Positions 8,261 to 16,456 of a DNA stretch of 33,902 nt are shown piece after piece. The first letter of the stretch is position 1, and each line of letters begins with the position of its first letter. Under the pieces are notes generated by a model that was not told the origin of the DNA, made no database searches, and worked only from the letters and a program-made list of their open reading frames with translations. The position numbers and the translations under genes were made by a program. The DNA is taken from assembly GCA_002503885.1 (NCBI GenBank), contig DASQ01000090.1, forward strand, positions 1 through 33,902, read 5' to 3'. Origin of the DNA: Methanoculleus marisnigri (lineage in GTDB: Archaea > Halobacteriota > Methanomicrobia > Methanomicrobiales > Methanoculleaceae).

Positions 8261-8399
8261 GCAGAACTGTTGGTTCTGCCGGCGGTTGTTTATGGTGCCT
8301 TATTGGCGGCCGATGACACCTGATGGTTGGCCTACTATCGCCGCTCGCCGGTGGCACCTGGCGGTGCCACACCTCCCACCGGCCGCTGGCGGCCGGTGG
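8261..8399. repeat. Cluster of GC-rich hairpins between fbp and lsm
   Basis: Three stem-loops: GCAGAAC (8261-8267) with GTTCTGC (8273-8279); GTGGCACC-TGGC-GGTGCCAC (8351-8370); and CCACCGGCCG-CTGG-CGGCCGGTGG (8376-8399). The core GCACCTGGCGGTGC of the second is also present at 23403-23416. Confidence 0.6.
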
Positions 8400-8447
8400 T
8401 CGGTTATAGGAAAAACTTAATGCGTGAAGATAACCATATAGGAACAG

Positions 8448-8684
8448 ATGGTTAACGGCATCGTACTTCCTGTAAAGAAGGTTTTTTCACTCGTGGATTC
8501 TAAAATCGTCGTTGAGATCAAGGATGACGGCAGGAAACTCCAGGGACGACTCGTGGCAGTGGATGAACACCTGAATCTCCACATGGACGAGACCACCGAG
8601 TATACCGGTGATCAGAGGGGCCGCACACTGGGAACTGTTGTCATACGCGGCAATAATATCCTGACCATTGCACCTCTGCTCTGA
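8448..8684 (+). CDS. Lsm (Sm-like archaeal) RNA-binding protein
   Basis: 78 residues spanning one Sm fold. Sm1 is visible as VFSLVDSKIVVEIKDDGRKL and GRLVAVDEHLNLHMDETTE; Sm2 is TVVIRGNNILTI, with the RGNN RNA-binding loop. Such proteins form heptameric rings that bind U-rich RNA and tRNA-like targets. AGGA lies before the ATG. The gene lies six bases upstream of a winged-helix regulator, so the two are probably cotranscribed. A promoter probably lies in GAAAAACTTAATG around 8410-8422. Confidence 0.93.
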   Translation: MVNGIVLPVKKVFSLVDSKIVVEIKDDGRKLQGRLVAVDEHLNLHMDETTEYTGDQRGRTLGTVVIRGNNILTIAPLL

Positions 8685-8689
8685 TAGCC

Positions 8690-9031
8690 ATGGCCGACCA
8701 GGAGGAAGAAGCACTCAAAGTTATCCAGTCCCACCGTCAGGGCGTTCTCCAGAGCGATCTCTGGAAACTCCTTGGTATTGACAGCAGAAAGTGCTCAAGG
8801 ATTGTAAAGCGGCTGCTGGATGCCGGGTTGATAGAACGCATCGAGTTCCGCAGCGACGGCATCAAGACCTATCTCCTGCGGGCGAAGAAGCGGGCGATCG
8901 ACCCCAGCGTCATCCTTGCAGGAGGAGAAGTTCTCCCGTGCATCGGCTGCGATCGGGAATGCACCCCAGAAGAGTGCGCGCTCCTCCTCGACTGGATGTA
9001 CCAGCTTGCTCTTGAAGAGTATCAGGAGTAG
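8690..9031 (+). CDS. Winged-helix DNA-binding protein with C-terminal Cys cluster
   Basis: 113 residues. Residues 5-65 form a MarR/Lrs14-like winged helix: LKVIQSHRQGVLQSDLWKLL, then the recognition-helix region DSRKCSRIVKRLLDAGLIE and a wing RSDGIKTYLL. Residues about 83-97 hold IGCDRECTPEEC preceded by another Cys, giving four cysteines spaced C-X2-C-X3-C-X4-C, a possible Fe-S or zinc site. The protein could be a redox- or metal-responsive regulator; target and ligand are unknown. Start is six bases after lsm, and a GC/T-rich terminator (TTTTTT at 9040-9045) follows. Confidence 0.75.
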   Translation: MADQEEEALKVIQSHRQGVLQSDLWKLLGIDSRKCSRIVKRLLDAGLIERIEFRSDGIKTYLLRAKKRAIDPSVILAGGEVLPCIGCDRECTPEECALLLDWMYQLALEEYQE

Positions 9032-9039
9032 GGCGCCTC

Positions 9040-9045
9040 TTTTTT
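9040..9045 (+). terminator. Oligo-T terminator of lsm operon
   Basis: Six T, nine bases after the stop, preceded by the self-complementary GGCGCC. Confidence 0.45.
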
Positions 9046-9147
9046 GAGAGCCAGATGGCCTTCAGCTGAGGCAGCGGAAGTCATTCTGAAACGCCGGTTC
9101 CGGAGTGTCGCTACAAAAGAGTGGAGGCCGGGATCCGCGGACCCCGT

Positions 9148-9567
9148 TCAGGACCGGGCAATCTCGCCCGGCGCGCTCTTCTTGGGGCAGACCGCATCGA
9201 TCACGCCGTGCTGCACGTTGTAGAAACTGTGCGGGACGTCAATCTCGCATTCGAGATCGATGACCGTTTTTTCGTCACCCCCGGTGCAGAGGGTCACGGA
9301 ATCTTCCTGGAACGTGACGTACGGGGCGCCATCCGCCCGGGCATCCGTCACCGCGGTGATGTAGATGCAGTCGTCCCCCTCGACCACTTCGACATTGGAC
9401 TCATCATCCTCGTCCCCGGACGGGTCGAGATAGGGTGTCCCCTCGGACGACCCGCTGATGATGGTGAACCCGATGATCCTGGGGTCCTGGGGGGGCATCT
9501 CGCTCAGTATCTTCTCCATCAGCCGCGCGATATTTTTAAACATTTCGTCGTATGGATTATTCGCCAT
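9148..9567 (-). CDS. Hsp20/CS-domain-like protein, second paralogue
   Basis: 139 residues from ATG 9567 (MANNPYDEMFKNIARLMEKI). A longer frame to 9609 would overlap the upstream gene by 53 bases and is less likely. The build matches the 6211-6663 protein: N-terminal amphipathic helix, IIGFTIISGSSEG, an acidic GDEDDESN linker, a beta domain, and FYNVQHGVIDAVCPKK, the counterpart of NYKHGVLEVKFSR. The core is more degenerate than in true small heat-shock proteins. Its start overlaps the end of the upstream ArsR-like gene by 11 bases, so the pair is translationally coupled. Confidence 0.65.
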   Translation of the reverse strand: MANNPYDEMFKNIARLMEKILSEMPPQDPRIIGFTIISGSSEGTPYLDPSGDEDDESNVEVVEGDDCIYITAVTDARADGAPYVTFQEDSVTLCTGGDEKTVIDLECEIDVPHSFYNVQHGVIDAVCPKKSAPGEIARS

Positions 9568-10180
9568 GTGTACCACGTATCCGGTATCGGTCGTTGATTC
9601 GCTCGACAACCCCCATGCGTATGAGGTTGCCCAGTCTCTGTTTCAGCTCATCCGTGGACAGGCTGCTCACTTCGTCGAGTTCAACGAGCATCTGGTCGGC
9701 GTGGGAGAGGGCGAGGATGATCTCCATATCCCCTTCATCCGTGACGAAGCCCCCCCTCATGCGCACGACCTCGGTGAACCTCGATTCGATCTCCCGCTCC
9801 AGTTGTTCGAGGTTATCCAGAAGTTCGTCGCGAGCCCTGACCATCCTCCTGAATGCCTCGAGATTCCTGGTAAATCGCGTTCTCTGGTTCTCTTCAACGG
9901 AGGGAAGCGTAACCCCGTCCTGCTTTTGCAGGTTTACGATGACATTGATGTCATGCGAGAGGTAGTAATACTTTCGCCTGCGCTCGTCCTGGCAGGAGAT
10001 GAGGATCTCTTCGCGTTCCATCAACTGCAGGTGTTCTATAACCGCTTTTGGACTGAGCACCAGGCGCTCGGAGATCTCGGTCACAAAACACGGCTTCTGC
10101 CTCAGCAGTTCTATTATTCGCCGTCTGTTCCGGTTTCCCAGGATATCAAGGAGACGGGAAACCTCACTGCCCTCGAGCAT
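9557..10180 (-). CDS. ArsR-like winged-helix regulator with coiled coil
   Basis: 207 residues. Residues 8-75 form an ArsR-type winged helix (LLDILGNRNRRRIIELLRQK, FVTEISERLVLSPKAVIEHL, wing CQDERRRKYYYL). A long helical/coiled-coil stretch follows (about 95-150, RARDELLDNLEQLEREIES). The C-terminus, STDELKQRLGNLIRMGVVERINDRYRI, looks like a second small winged helix. Such dimeric archaeal regulators sense stress or metals; no metal-binding Cys pair is visible. Coupling to an Hsp20-like gene suggests heat or protein-damage control, which is inference. A palindrome at 10185-10197 over the likely transcription start could be an autoregulatory operator. Confidence 0.82.
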   Translation of the reverse strand: MLEGSEVSRLLDILGNRNRRRIIELLRQKPCFVTEISERLVLSPKAVIEHLQLMEREEILISCQDERRRKYYYLSHDINVIVNLQKQDGVTLPSVEENQRTRFTRNLEAFRRMVRARDELLDNLEQLEREIESRFTEVVRMRGGFVTDEGDMEIILALSHADQMLVELDEVSSLSTDELKQRLGNLIRMGVVERINDRYRIRGTHGE

Positions 10181-10184
10181 GTTT

Positions 10185-10215
10185 ACTAAATGTTAGTGAT
10201 TCAGGTATAAAAAAA
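10185..10215 (-). promoter_or_regulatory. Promoter and candidate operator of the ArsR-like operon; T-run also follows guaB
   Basis: On the minus strand a TTTTTTTATACC box (10204-10215) lies about 28 bases before the ATG at 10180, implying a leaderless message. ACTAA (10185-10189) and TTAGT (10193-10197) make a palindrome around the start site. The T-run is three bases past the guaB stop, so it may end guaB transcription too. Confidence 0.55.
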
Positions 10216-10217
10216 GG

Positions 10218-11684
10218 TTACTCGAAGAGGCGGTAATTCGGCGCCTCGTCGGTGATCATAATATTGTGGGGGTGGCTCTCGCCGTAGCCCGCAGGCGTAA
10301 TCCTGAGGAATTTGCCGTTCTTCTGCAGATCCGGTATCGTCTTTGACCCCGTGTAACCCATCCCGGACTTCAGGCCGCCGATGAGCTGGTAGATAACGTC
10401 CGAGACATGGCCAACATAGGGGGTGACTCCCTCAACGCCCTCGGGAACGAACTTGGTCCTCCCGAACTCCTTCTTCTGGAAGTAGCGGTCGCTCGACTCG
10501 CCGCTGCTCATGACGCCGAGCGATCCCATCCCGCGGTACTGCTTGTAGCGCCGGCCCTTGATCGTCGTAACCCTTCCCGGCGCTTCATCGGTGCCGGCAA
10601 AGAGGCTGCCCGCCATGATACAGTCCGCACCTGCGGCGATCGCCTTCGCGATATCCCCGGAATACCGGATGCCGCCGTCGGCAATCACCGGGACGCCGAC
10701 CCCGTGCGCCACCTCGGCGACGTTTGCTATTGCAGAGACCTGCGGCACGCCCACGCCCGCGACGATCCGCGTCGTGCAGATGGAACCCGGCCCGATGCCC
10801 ACCTTCAACCCGTCGACGGAGTCGACCAGAGTAGAGGCCGCCTGCTTCGTGGCTATGTTCCCGGCCACCACGTCGACGGCGACGCTCGCCTTGATCTCCC
10901 TGACCGCTTTGACGACGTTCATGTTATGACCGTGAGCGCTGTCCACGACCAGGGCGTCGACCCCCGACTCAACCAGCAGCATAGCCCGGTCGAAGTCGAA
11001 GGGGCCCACCGCTGCGGCGACCCGGAGTTTCCCGTTCGCATCGCGGTTCGCGCGGGGATACTGCCGCTTTTCGAGGATATCGCGCATTGTGATGATCCCG
11101 ACAAGGCATCCTCTTGCGTCCACAACTGGAAGGCGCTCGACTTTGTTCGCATACATGGTCTCGAGCGCGTTCTCCGCCGTGACATCTTCAGACGCCGTGA
11201 TCAACTTCTTGGTCATGTAACCGGTGATCTTCGCCTCGCCCTGTTTGGGCAGGATCGCCCTGATATCCCTGCGGCTGACGATGCCGATCACCCTGTCGCC
11301 CTCGATAACAGGCACGCCGCCGATACCGTGCTGCTTCATGACCCGTTCCACATCGGTGACCGTGGAATCCGGGCCGACCGCCACGACCTCGCGCTCGATC
11401 AGGTCCTCAGCCTGTTTGACGATCCTGACCTCAGCGACCTCGTGCTCCGGAGTCATGTTCCGGTGGATAACGCCGATGCCGCCTTCCCGGGCTATGGTTA
11501 TCGCCATCCCCGATTCAGTCACCGTATCCATGGCGGCACTCACGAGCGGGATGTTCAGGGGGATGCTCCGCGAGAACCGCGACCCGACGTCGACCTCATT
11601 GGGCTCGACCCACGATTCGGAGGGCTCAAGCAGCACGTCGTCAAACGTAAACGTTGTTTCCAGGTTCATCTTCTCGATATACAT
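10218..11684 (-). CDS. guaB: Inosine-5'-monophosphate dehydrogenase
   Basis: 488-residue IMP dehydrogenase: NAD-dependent oxidation of IMP to XMP, the committed step to GMP. N-terminal TIM-barrel segment TFTFDDVLLEPSES; two CBS domains at about 93-210 (regulatory nucleotide sensing) contain GIGGVPVIEGDRVIGIVSRR and VERLPVVDARGCLVGIIT. The catalytic loop GIGPGSICTTRIVAGVGVPQ has its cysteine near residue 303. The flap RYFQKKEFGRTKFVPEGVEG and the C-terminal GGLKSGMGYTGSKTI are present. The ATG at 11684 follows GGTGATG, which overlaps the mfnB stop, so guaB is probably expressed with mfnB. Confidence 0.97.
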   Translation of the reverse strand: MYIEKMNLETTFTFDDVLLEPSESWVEPNEVDVGSRFSRSIPLNIPLVSAAMDTVTESGMAITIAREGGIGVIHRNMTPEHEVAEVRIVKQAEDLIEREVVAVGPDSTVTDVERVMKQHGIGGVPVIEGDRVIGIVSRRDIRAILPKQGEAKITGYMTKKLITASEDVTAENALETMYANKVERLPVVDARGCLVGIITMRDILEKRQYPRANRDANGKLRVAAAVGPFDFDRAMLLVESGVDALVVDSAHGHNMNVVKAVREIKASVAVDVVAGNIATKQAASTLVDSVDGLKVGIGPGSICTTRIVAGVGVPQVSAIANVAEVAHGVGVPVIADGGIRYSGDIAKAIAAGADCIMAGSLFAGTDEAPGRVTTIKGRRYKQYRGMGSLGVMSSGESSDRYFQKKEFGRTKFVPEGVEGVTPYVGHVSDVIYQLIGGLKSGMGYTGSKTIPDLQKNGKFLRITPAGYGESHPHNIMITDEAPNYRLFE

Positions 11685-11687
11685 ACA

Positions 11688-12377
11688 TCACCTGAGCATC
11701 ATCATTGCTTTCTCCACCAGTTCGACCCGGATCGTGGTGGACCGATCGCCCCCGCAGACCATTCCCCGGACGCCGATGATCTCCGGGTCGATCCGCTTTA
11801 AGGCATCGAGGTCCTCGAACTTCAGCGAACCGGCAAGGGCCGTCTGCAACCCGAGTTCCCGGTTCTGTTCGGTGAACCGGGTCAGTGTCTCCTCGTCCAT
11901 GAACTCAAAGAGACTCTTCCCATCTTTAATGCCGGTGTCGATCATGGCGACATCAGCTCCGGCATCCGCAACCAGTGGACCGATGGCGAACGGCGAGATC
12001 GTACCCATCCTCTCAAAATCGGCATAAGCGGCGATAACGACGTACTTCTCAGGAAACTCCCGTTTCACCGCCGCGGTCACCGCTTCGATGACGTCACGGG
12101 CACGATCGGCTCCGTCGAACATCAGGCCAACCTTGATAAAATCAGCACCTGCATGTGCGGCACCGTAGGCAGAAAGAGCCGCAGTTCCTGGCTTATACTC
12201 ATTGTCCCCGATTGCAGCGCTGACAGGCTTGTTGCCGGCGAGGGTCTTGATACCCCGGATGATCCAGGGAAAATTCGCACCCAACGAGCCTTCTGAGGGT
12301 TTTTTAACGTCGATGATGTCAGCGGAAAGCGAGCGTCTTGCCTCCTCAATGCTGCTTGGACTGACGAGTAATTGCAT
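11688..12377 (-). CDS. mfnB: (5-formylfuran-3-yl)methyl phosphate synthase MfnB
   Basis: 229-residue TIM-barrel lyase that makes the furan precursor of methanofuran from two glyceraldehyde 3-phosphates; methanofuran is the first C1 carrier of methanogenesis. Signature DVKKPSEGSLGANFPWII (residues 23-40) and the lysine in DFIKVGLMFDG (K82) are the expected active-site elements of the MJ1099/DUF556 family. Length matches the family. Stop is three bases before guaB, and the start is divergent from the HisA-like gene with 44 bases between them. Confidence 0.93.
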   Translation of the reverse strand: MQLLVSPSSIEEARRSLSADIIDVKKPSEGSLGANFPWIIRGIKTLAGNKPVSAAIGDNEYKPGTAALSAYGAAHAGADFIKVGLMFDGADRARDVIEAVTAAVKREFPEKYVVIAAYADFERMGTISPFAIGPLVADAGADVAMIDTGIKDGKSLFEFMDEETLTRFTEQNRELGLQTALAGSLKFEDLDALKRIDPEIIGVRGMVCGGDRSTTIRVELVEKAMMMLR

Positions 12378-12421
12378 AGAAATTAATGATCCTTCACCCT
12401 AATAGTGATTGCGTTGACGAC

Positions 12422-13102
12422 ATGGAACTGATTCTTGCAGTTGATCTGGCAGACGGTCTGGTTGTGCACGGGAAGTCCGGCGACCGCGCCAGTTACCGGC
12501 CGCTAACCTGGGGGATTGCTCCCTCGGCCGAACCGGAGGCCTATTTATCCTCCCTGCAGCCCCGGTACCTGTATATCGCGGATCTCGAGAGCCTCCAGGG
12601 CAGAACACCCCAGGACAACCTCGTCCGGCGGTGCGCCGCCCGGGTCGAGAAGTGCTACCTCGACCGGGGCTGCCGGTCGCCAGCGGAATGCACGGCAGTC
12701 GTCGGGGTGACGCCGGTCGTCGGCACCGAGACGGCGGCGAGAGCGATCGAAGACCTTGCGGCATACGAGGCAGGCTATCTCAGCATCGACGTCCAGAGGG
12801 GCCGGGTGCTCCCCTGGGGCATCCGACCGGCGGAGATGCTGGCCCGTGCATCGGCCCTCTCGTTTGAGGGGTGTATCATCCTCAACATCGGCGCCGTGGG
12901 AACAGAGCGGGGCCTCGTCCAGGAGGACCTCGAGGAGATGCGGGCATGTTACCCCGGACGCCTCCTCTACGGGGGCGGCGTCGCCGGGATCGACGACATC
13001 CATCTCCTCGACGACGCCGGGTTTGACGGGGCGATCGTCGCGACCGCCGTCCACCACGGCACGGTGCCGATCGAGTGGATCCGGAGAGGATACCCGTGCT
13101 GA
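12422..13102 (+). CDS. HisA/HisF-related TIM-barrel protein
   Basis: 226 residues from ATG 12422 (MELILAVDLADGLVVHG); an in-frame ATG at 12386 would add 12 residues that lack family likeness. Both catalytic-type aspartates of HisA are in place: ILAVDLADG near the N-terminus and YLSIDVQRGRVLPWG mid-protein. The two C-terminal phosphate-binding loops NIGAVGTERG and LLYGGGVAGIDD plus ATAVHHG follow. It is shorter and divergent compared with true HisA, and no other his biosynthesis gene is near (only hisS, far away). Position divergent to mfnB and overlapping tmk suggests another isomerase-like role, possibly in cofactor synthesis; this is inference. Confidence 0.75.
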   Translation: MELILAVDLADGLVVHGKSGDRASYRPLTWGIAPSAEPEAYLSSLQPRYLYIADLESLQGRTPQDNLVRRCAARVEKCYLDRGCRSPAECTAVVGVTPVVGTETAARAIEDLAAYEAGYLSIDVQRGRVLPWGIRPAEMLARASALSFEGCIILNIGAVGTERGLVQEDLEEMRACYPGRLLYGGGVAGIDDIHLLDDAGFDGAIVATAVHHGTVPIEWIRRGYPC

Positions 13103-13713
13103 TCACCATCGAGGGCATCGACGGGAGCGGCAAGAGCACCCTTCTCGCCCGTCTCCGGGAACTGCTCGCCGACCTCGACCCCCTCTTCACCCGCGAGCCC
13201 GGCGCCACCTGGGTCGGGGACTCGGTGCGGCGGGCGGTTGCCGAGCGGATGGACCCGATCACCGAGGCGCTGCTCTTCTGCGCCGACCACGCCGCACACA
13301 TCGATGCGGTGATCCGGCCCGCGCTCGACGAGGGGGAACTCGTCATCTCCGACCGCTACTCGGACTCCCGGTTTGCCTACCAGCCGGTCGTCCTCGATGG
13401 CCTCCTCCCCGACCCGCTCCTCTGGCTCCGCCGGATCCACGAAGGATGGTCGATCCGGCCGGACCGGACCTTTCTTCTGGTCCTGCCGGTAGAGGAAGCT
13501 GTCTCCAGGCTCGATCCTGCAAAAAAGAGAGAATACTTCGAGAATGCCGGGATCCTCGCGCGGGTTCAGGAGAATTACCTGAGCCTCGCAGCCTCGGATC
13601 CCGCGCGGTTTGTCATCGTCGATGCACTGCTTAAAAAAGAGGAAGTCGCCCGGTTCATCGCCGACGAGATCAGGACGAGTGACCGATCGTCACAATCACG
13701 TCCCCGAGCGTGA
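13096..13713 (+). CDS. tmk: Thymidylate kinase
   Basis: 205 residues; phosphorylates dTMP to dTDP. P-loop EGIDGSGKST at residues 5-14, REPGATW (dTMP site), SDRYSDSRFAYQ (DRY/Q substrate motif), and LID region PAKKREYFENAGILARVQENY. I chose GTG at 13096 because GGAGAGGA lies six bases upstream and the gene then overlaps the HisA-like stop by seven bases (GTGCTGA). A GTG at 13075 is in frame but lacks such a site. The 3' end overlaps valS on the opposite strand by 44 bases. Confidence 0.92.
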   Translation: MLITIEGIDGSGKSTLLARLRELLADLDPLFTREPGATWVGDSVRRAVAERMDPITEALLFCADHAAHIDAVIRPALDEGELVISDRYSDSRFAYQPVVLDGLLPDPLLWLRRIHEGWSIRPDRTFLLVLPVEEAVSRLDPAKKREYFENAGILARVQENYLSLAASDPARFVIVDALLKKEEVARFIADEIRTSDRSSQSRPRA

Positions 13714-16261
13714 GGACGTCCACCTCTTCTCCCGCCACCCGGTAGGCGACCTTCGGCGTGAAGGAGCCGGGCGGCACCGGGATCTCCTCGCCGTCGACGG
13801 TGACCGTTGCGGGCGGATTTTTGAGCAGCTCCGGCCCAAGGGCCTGCACGGCCTCCATGAATCCGCGGGCCTGCTTCCGTAACGTCGGCCCGATGATCGC
13901 CATGTTGAAGTTCACGCCGCTCACGACCTCCTCAAGCCGGGGCGTGCCGGCGCTCCACCGGGCATCGGCGGCGAGCGCCCGCCCGGCATCGCCGGCGTCG
14001 TCGACCGGCTCGGATGCGTAGATCATCACGTGGCCGAGCGGTGCGTTCAGTGCCATGCCCTTATCGTGCTTGTAGCGCCGGAGTTCGGCGACCGTCTTCA
14101 CGAGGAGATCGCCGTGGCGCCGCGCCTCATCGTCGGCATACGCAAAGTCAGGCCAGGTCTCGGCGTGCACGCTTCTTGCGGCCAGGTTGTGATAGCACTC
14201 TTCCGCGAAGTGCGGGATGATCGGGGCGAGGAGACGGCAGAGGACGTCCATGGTCGTCCGAAGTGCGCTGCATGCGCTGGCCCTGCTGCTGTCGTCCGCG
14301 TACAGGCGACCCTTCACGATCTCGACGTAGTCGTCGGCAAGCGTGTTCCAGGCAAACTCCCGGATAGCCTTGAGCGCCCGGTCGAACTGGTAGCCTTCCA
14401 TCGCGGCGGTGACCTCCGCGACGGTCTCGGAGAGCCGGACGAGCAGCCACCGGTCGATGAGTTCCGTCACCGGTGCCGGCTCCCCGGTCACCGTCTCCAG
14501 GTGCCCCATGACGAACCTGAAGATGTTCCAGAGTTTGGTCTGGAAACGGGACGCAGCGACGACATCGTTCCAGTTGAACATGATATCCGAGCCGATCGCC
14601 GCGCCTCCCGCACCCCACTGCCGCAGTGCGTCCGCGCCGTACTGCCCGACGATCTCCTCGGGGGCGATGATGTTGCTGCGGCTCTTGCTCATCTTGAACC
14701 CATCTTCCCCGAGCACCATGCCGTTGACGAGGATCTCGTCCCAGGGGTGGCCGCCGACCAGCGCCTTCGCCCGGAGGATCGTGTAGAACGCCCACGTCCG
14801 TATAATATCGTGGCCCTGGGGGCGAATCTGCGCCGGGAAGAGCGGGGGCTTGCCGCTCCCATCCCATCCGGTGACGTGGAGCACCGATATCGACGAGTCC
14901 ATCCAGGTGTCAAGCACGTCTTTCTCACCGATGAAGTCGGACCCACCGCACCTCGGGCAGGGGACTCTGGGCTTATCGACGGTCGGGTCTATCGGGAGAT
15001 CCGCCTCGGCCGGGAGGACCACCTCACCGCAGGTGGTGCAGAACCAGACCGGGATCGGCGTCGCGAAGATCCGCTGCCGGGAGATGCACCAGTCCCACTC
15101 CATCGAGTTGGCCCAGTTCTCCATCCGGGAAAACATATGCTCCGGCGTCCAGGAGATCTTTTTGGCCGCATCCAGGATATCGTCCCGGTGAACCCGCACA
15201 AACCACTGGCGCTCCGAGAGGATCTCGATCGGGGTCTTGCACCGCCAGCAGGTCCCTACCCGCTGCTCGAGTTCCTCCTGCCGTTTCAGGATCCCGGCCC
15301 CTTCCATATCGTGGAGGATCGCCTTCCTGCAGGCCTCCGACGACATCCCAGCATAGGGGCCCGCTGCTGCGGTCATAACGCCCTGACGGTCGATTGCCTT
15401 CCGGAGTTCCAGGTGGTGCTGTTTCCACCAGTAGACGTCCGTCTTGTCCCCGAACGTACAGATCATCGCCGCACCGCTGCCGAAGCCCGGGTCGACCGCG
15501 ACGTCCTCGATGACCGGCACCTCGTGCTCGAAGATCGGGACCGCGAGCCTCCTCCCCTTCATGCCGCGGTATCGCTCGTCATCGGGGTGAACCGCCACCG
15601 CAACACAGGCCGCGAGCAGTTCCGGCCGGGTGGAGGCGATCTCGATGCCGTCAAAGTCGAAGTAGTTGAGCGTGGTCGTACGGGGGACGTAGTTGACCTC
15701 GGCAAATGCAATGGCCGTCTCGCACCGGGTGCAGAAGTTCACCGGATGCTCGCTCTGGTAGATGTCGCCGGCTTTGAGCATCTGCAGAAACGAAGCCTGA
15801 GTCTTTTTATAATACTCCGGGAGCATGGTGATGTATTCGTGGCTCCAGTCGGTGGAGAAACCGAGCCGCCGCATGGTCGTCCGCATCTTCTCGATGTTTC
15901 CGATCGTGAGGTCGCGGCACATCTCCCGGAACTTCTCCCTCGGTACATCGTTTTTGGTGATCCCGTAAGTCTCCTCGACCTTCACCTCGGTGGGGAGGCC
16001 GTGGCAGTCCCACCCCTGCGGGAACATCACGTTAAAACCGCGCATACGCTTGTACCGCGCGATAAAGTCGATGTAGCACCAGTTCAGTGCGTTCCCGATA
16101 TGGAAGTTGCCGGTAGGATACGGCGGCGGCGTGTCGATGATGAACCGGGGTTTAGGCGAGTCAGGAGTGAAATAATTGTCCTCATCGCGCCAGGTGCTCT
16201 GCCAGCGCCTCTCCACTTCTTCGATATCGTAGTTTTTAGGTAGTTGATGTGACGGCGACAT
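13670..16261 (-). CDS. valS: Valyl-tRNA synthetase
   Basis: 863-residue class I synthetase that charges tRNA-Val. HIGH-type motif PTGNFHIGNALN near 52, the CP1 editing domain (about 190-340), zinc-ribbon pairs CTRCETA, CWRCKTP, CTTCGEV and CPRCGGS, DTWMDSSISVLH, and KMSKSRSNI. A C-terminal anticodon-binding helical domain follows. The WDCHGLPTEVKVEE segment separates it from IleRS and LeuRS, and the length fits archaeal ValRS. TATA-like AAATATATT at 16292-16300 lies about 35 bases upstream on the minus strand. Confidence 0.97.
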   Translation of the reverse strand: MSPSHQLPKNYDIEEVERRWQSTWRDEDNYFTPDSPKPRFIIDTPPPYPTGNFHIGNALNWCYIDFIARYKRMRGFNVMFPQGWDCHGLPTEVKVEETYGITKNDVPREKFREMCRDLTIGNIEKMRTTMRRLGFSTDWSHEYITMLPEYYKKTQASFLQMLKAGDIYQSEHPVNFCTRCETAIAFAEVNYVPRTTTLNYFDFDGIEIASTRPELLAACVAVAVHPDDERYRGMKGRRLAVPIFEHEVPVIEDVAVDPGFGSGAAMICTFGDKTDVYWWKQHHLELRKAIDRQGVMTAAAGPYAGMSSEACRKAILHDMEGAGILKRQEELEQRVGTCWRCKTPIEILSERQWFVRVHRDDILDAAKKISWTPEHMFSRMENWANSMEWDWCISRQRIFATPIPVWFCTTCGEVVLPAEADLPIDPTVDKPRVPCPRCGGSDFIGEKDVLDTWMDSSISVLHVTGWDGSGKPPLFPAQIRPQGHDIIRTWAFYTILRAKALVGGHPWDEILVNGMVLGEDGFKMSKSRSNIIAPEEIVGQYGADALRQWGAGGAAIGSDIMFNWNDVVAASRFQTKLWNIFRFVMGHLETVTGEPAPVTELIDRWLLVRLSETVAEVTAAMEGYQFDRALKAIREFAWNTLADDYVEIVKGRLYADDSSRASACSALRTTMDVLCRLLAPIIPHFAEECYHNLAARSVHAETWPDFAYADDEARRHGDLLVKTVAELRRYKHDKGMALNAPLGHVMIYASEPVDDAGDAGRALAADARWSAGTPRLEEVVSGVNFNMAIIGPTLRKQARGFMEAVQALGPELLKNPPATVTVDGEEIPVPPGSFTPKVAYRVAGEEVDVLTLGDVIVTIGHSS

Positions 16262-16291
16262 TTTCAGCGTATGATCTCTCTCTTTCCAGTG

Positions 16292-16300
16292 AAATATATT
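16292..16300 (-). promoter_or_regulatory. TATA box of valS
   Basis: AATATATTT on the minus strand, about 31-39 bases before the valS ATG. The 195-bp divergent gap to the next gene at 16457 holds no other clear signal. Confidence 0.5.
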
Positions 16301-16456
16301 GTTCTACGGGGCTTTGGCGCCAGCGGATATCCTGCGCCGTGCATGGGTTTGCCGTCCCTGATCGGAGCCTCATGGAATGTTCGTCCTGCGGAAACTCCGG
16401 AGACGGCAGACGTTCGATCCTAAAGGTTTTTTCCCTGCACCGCCAATCAAGTATGA

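Noticed and set aside
13075..13095. GTG start for tmk at 13075
   Set aside because: The ribosome site GGAGAGGA fits the GTG at 13096, and the P-loop then has the usual distance from the N-terminus.
14030..16243. 737-codon plus-strand open frame opposite valS
   Set aside because: It is a high-GC shadow of valS with no family likeness.
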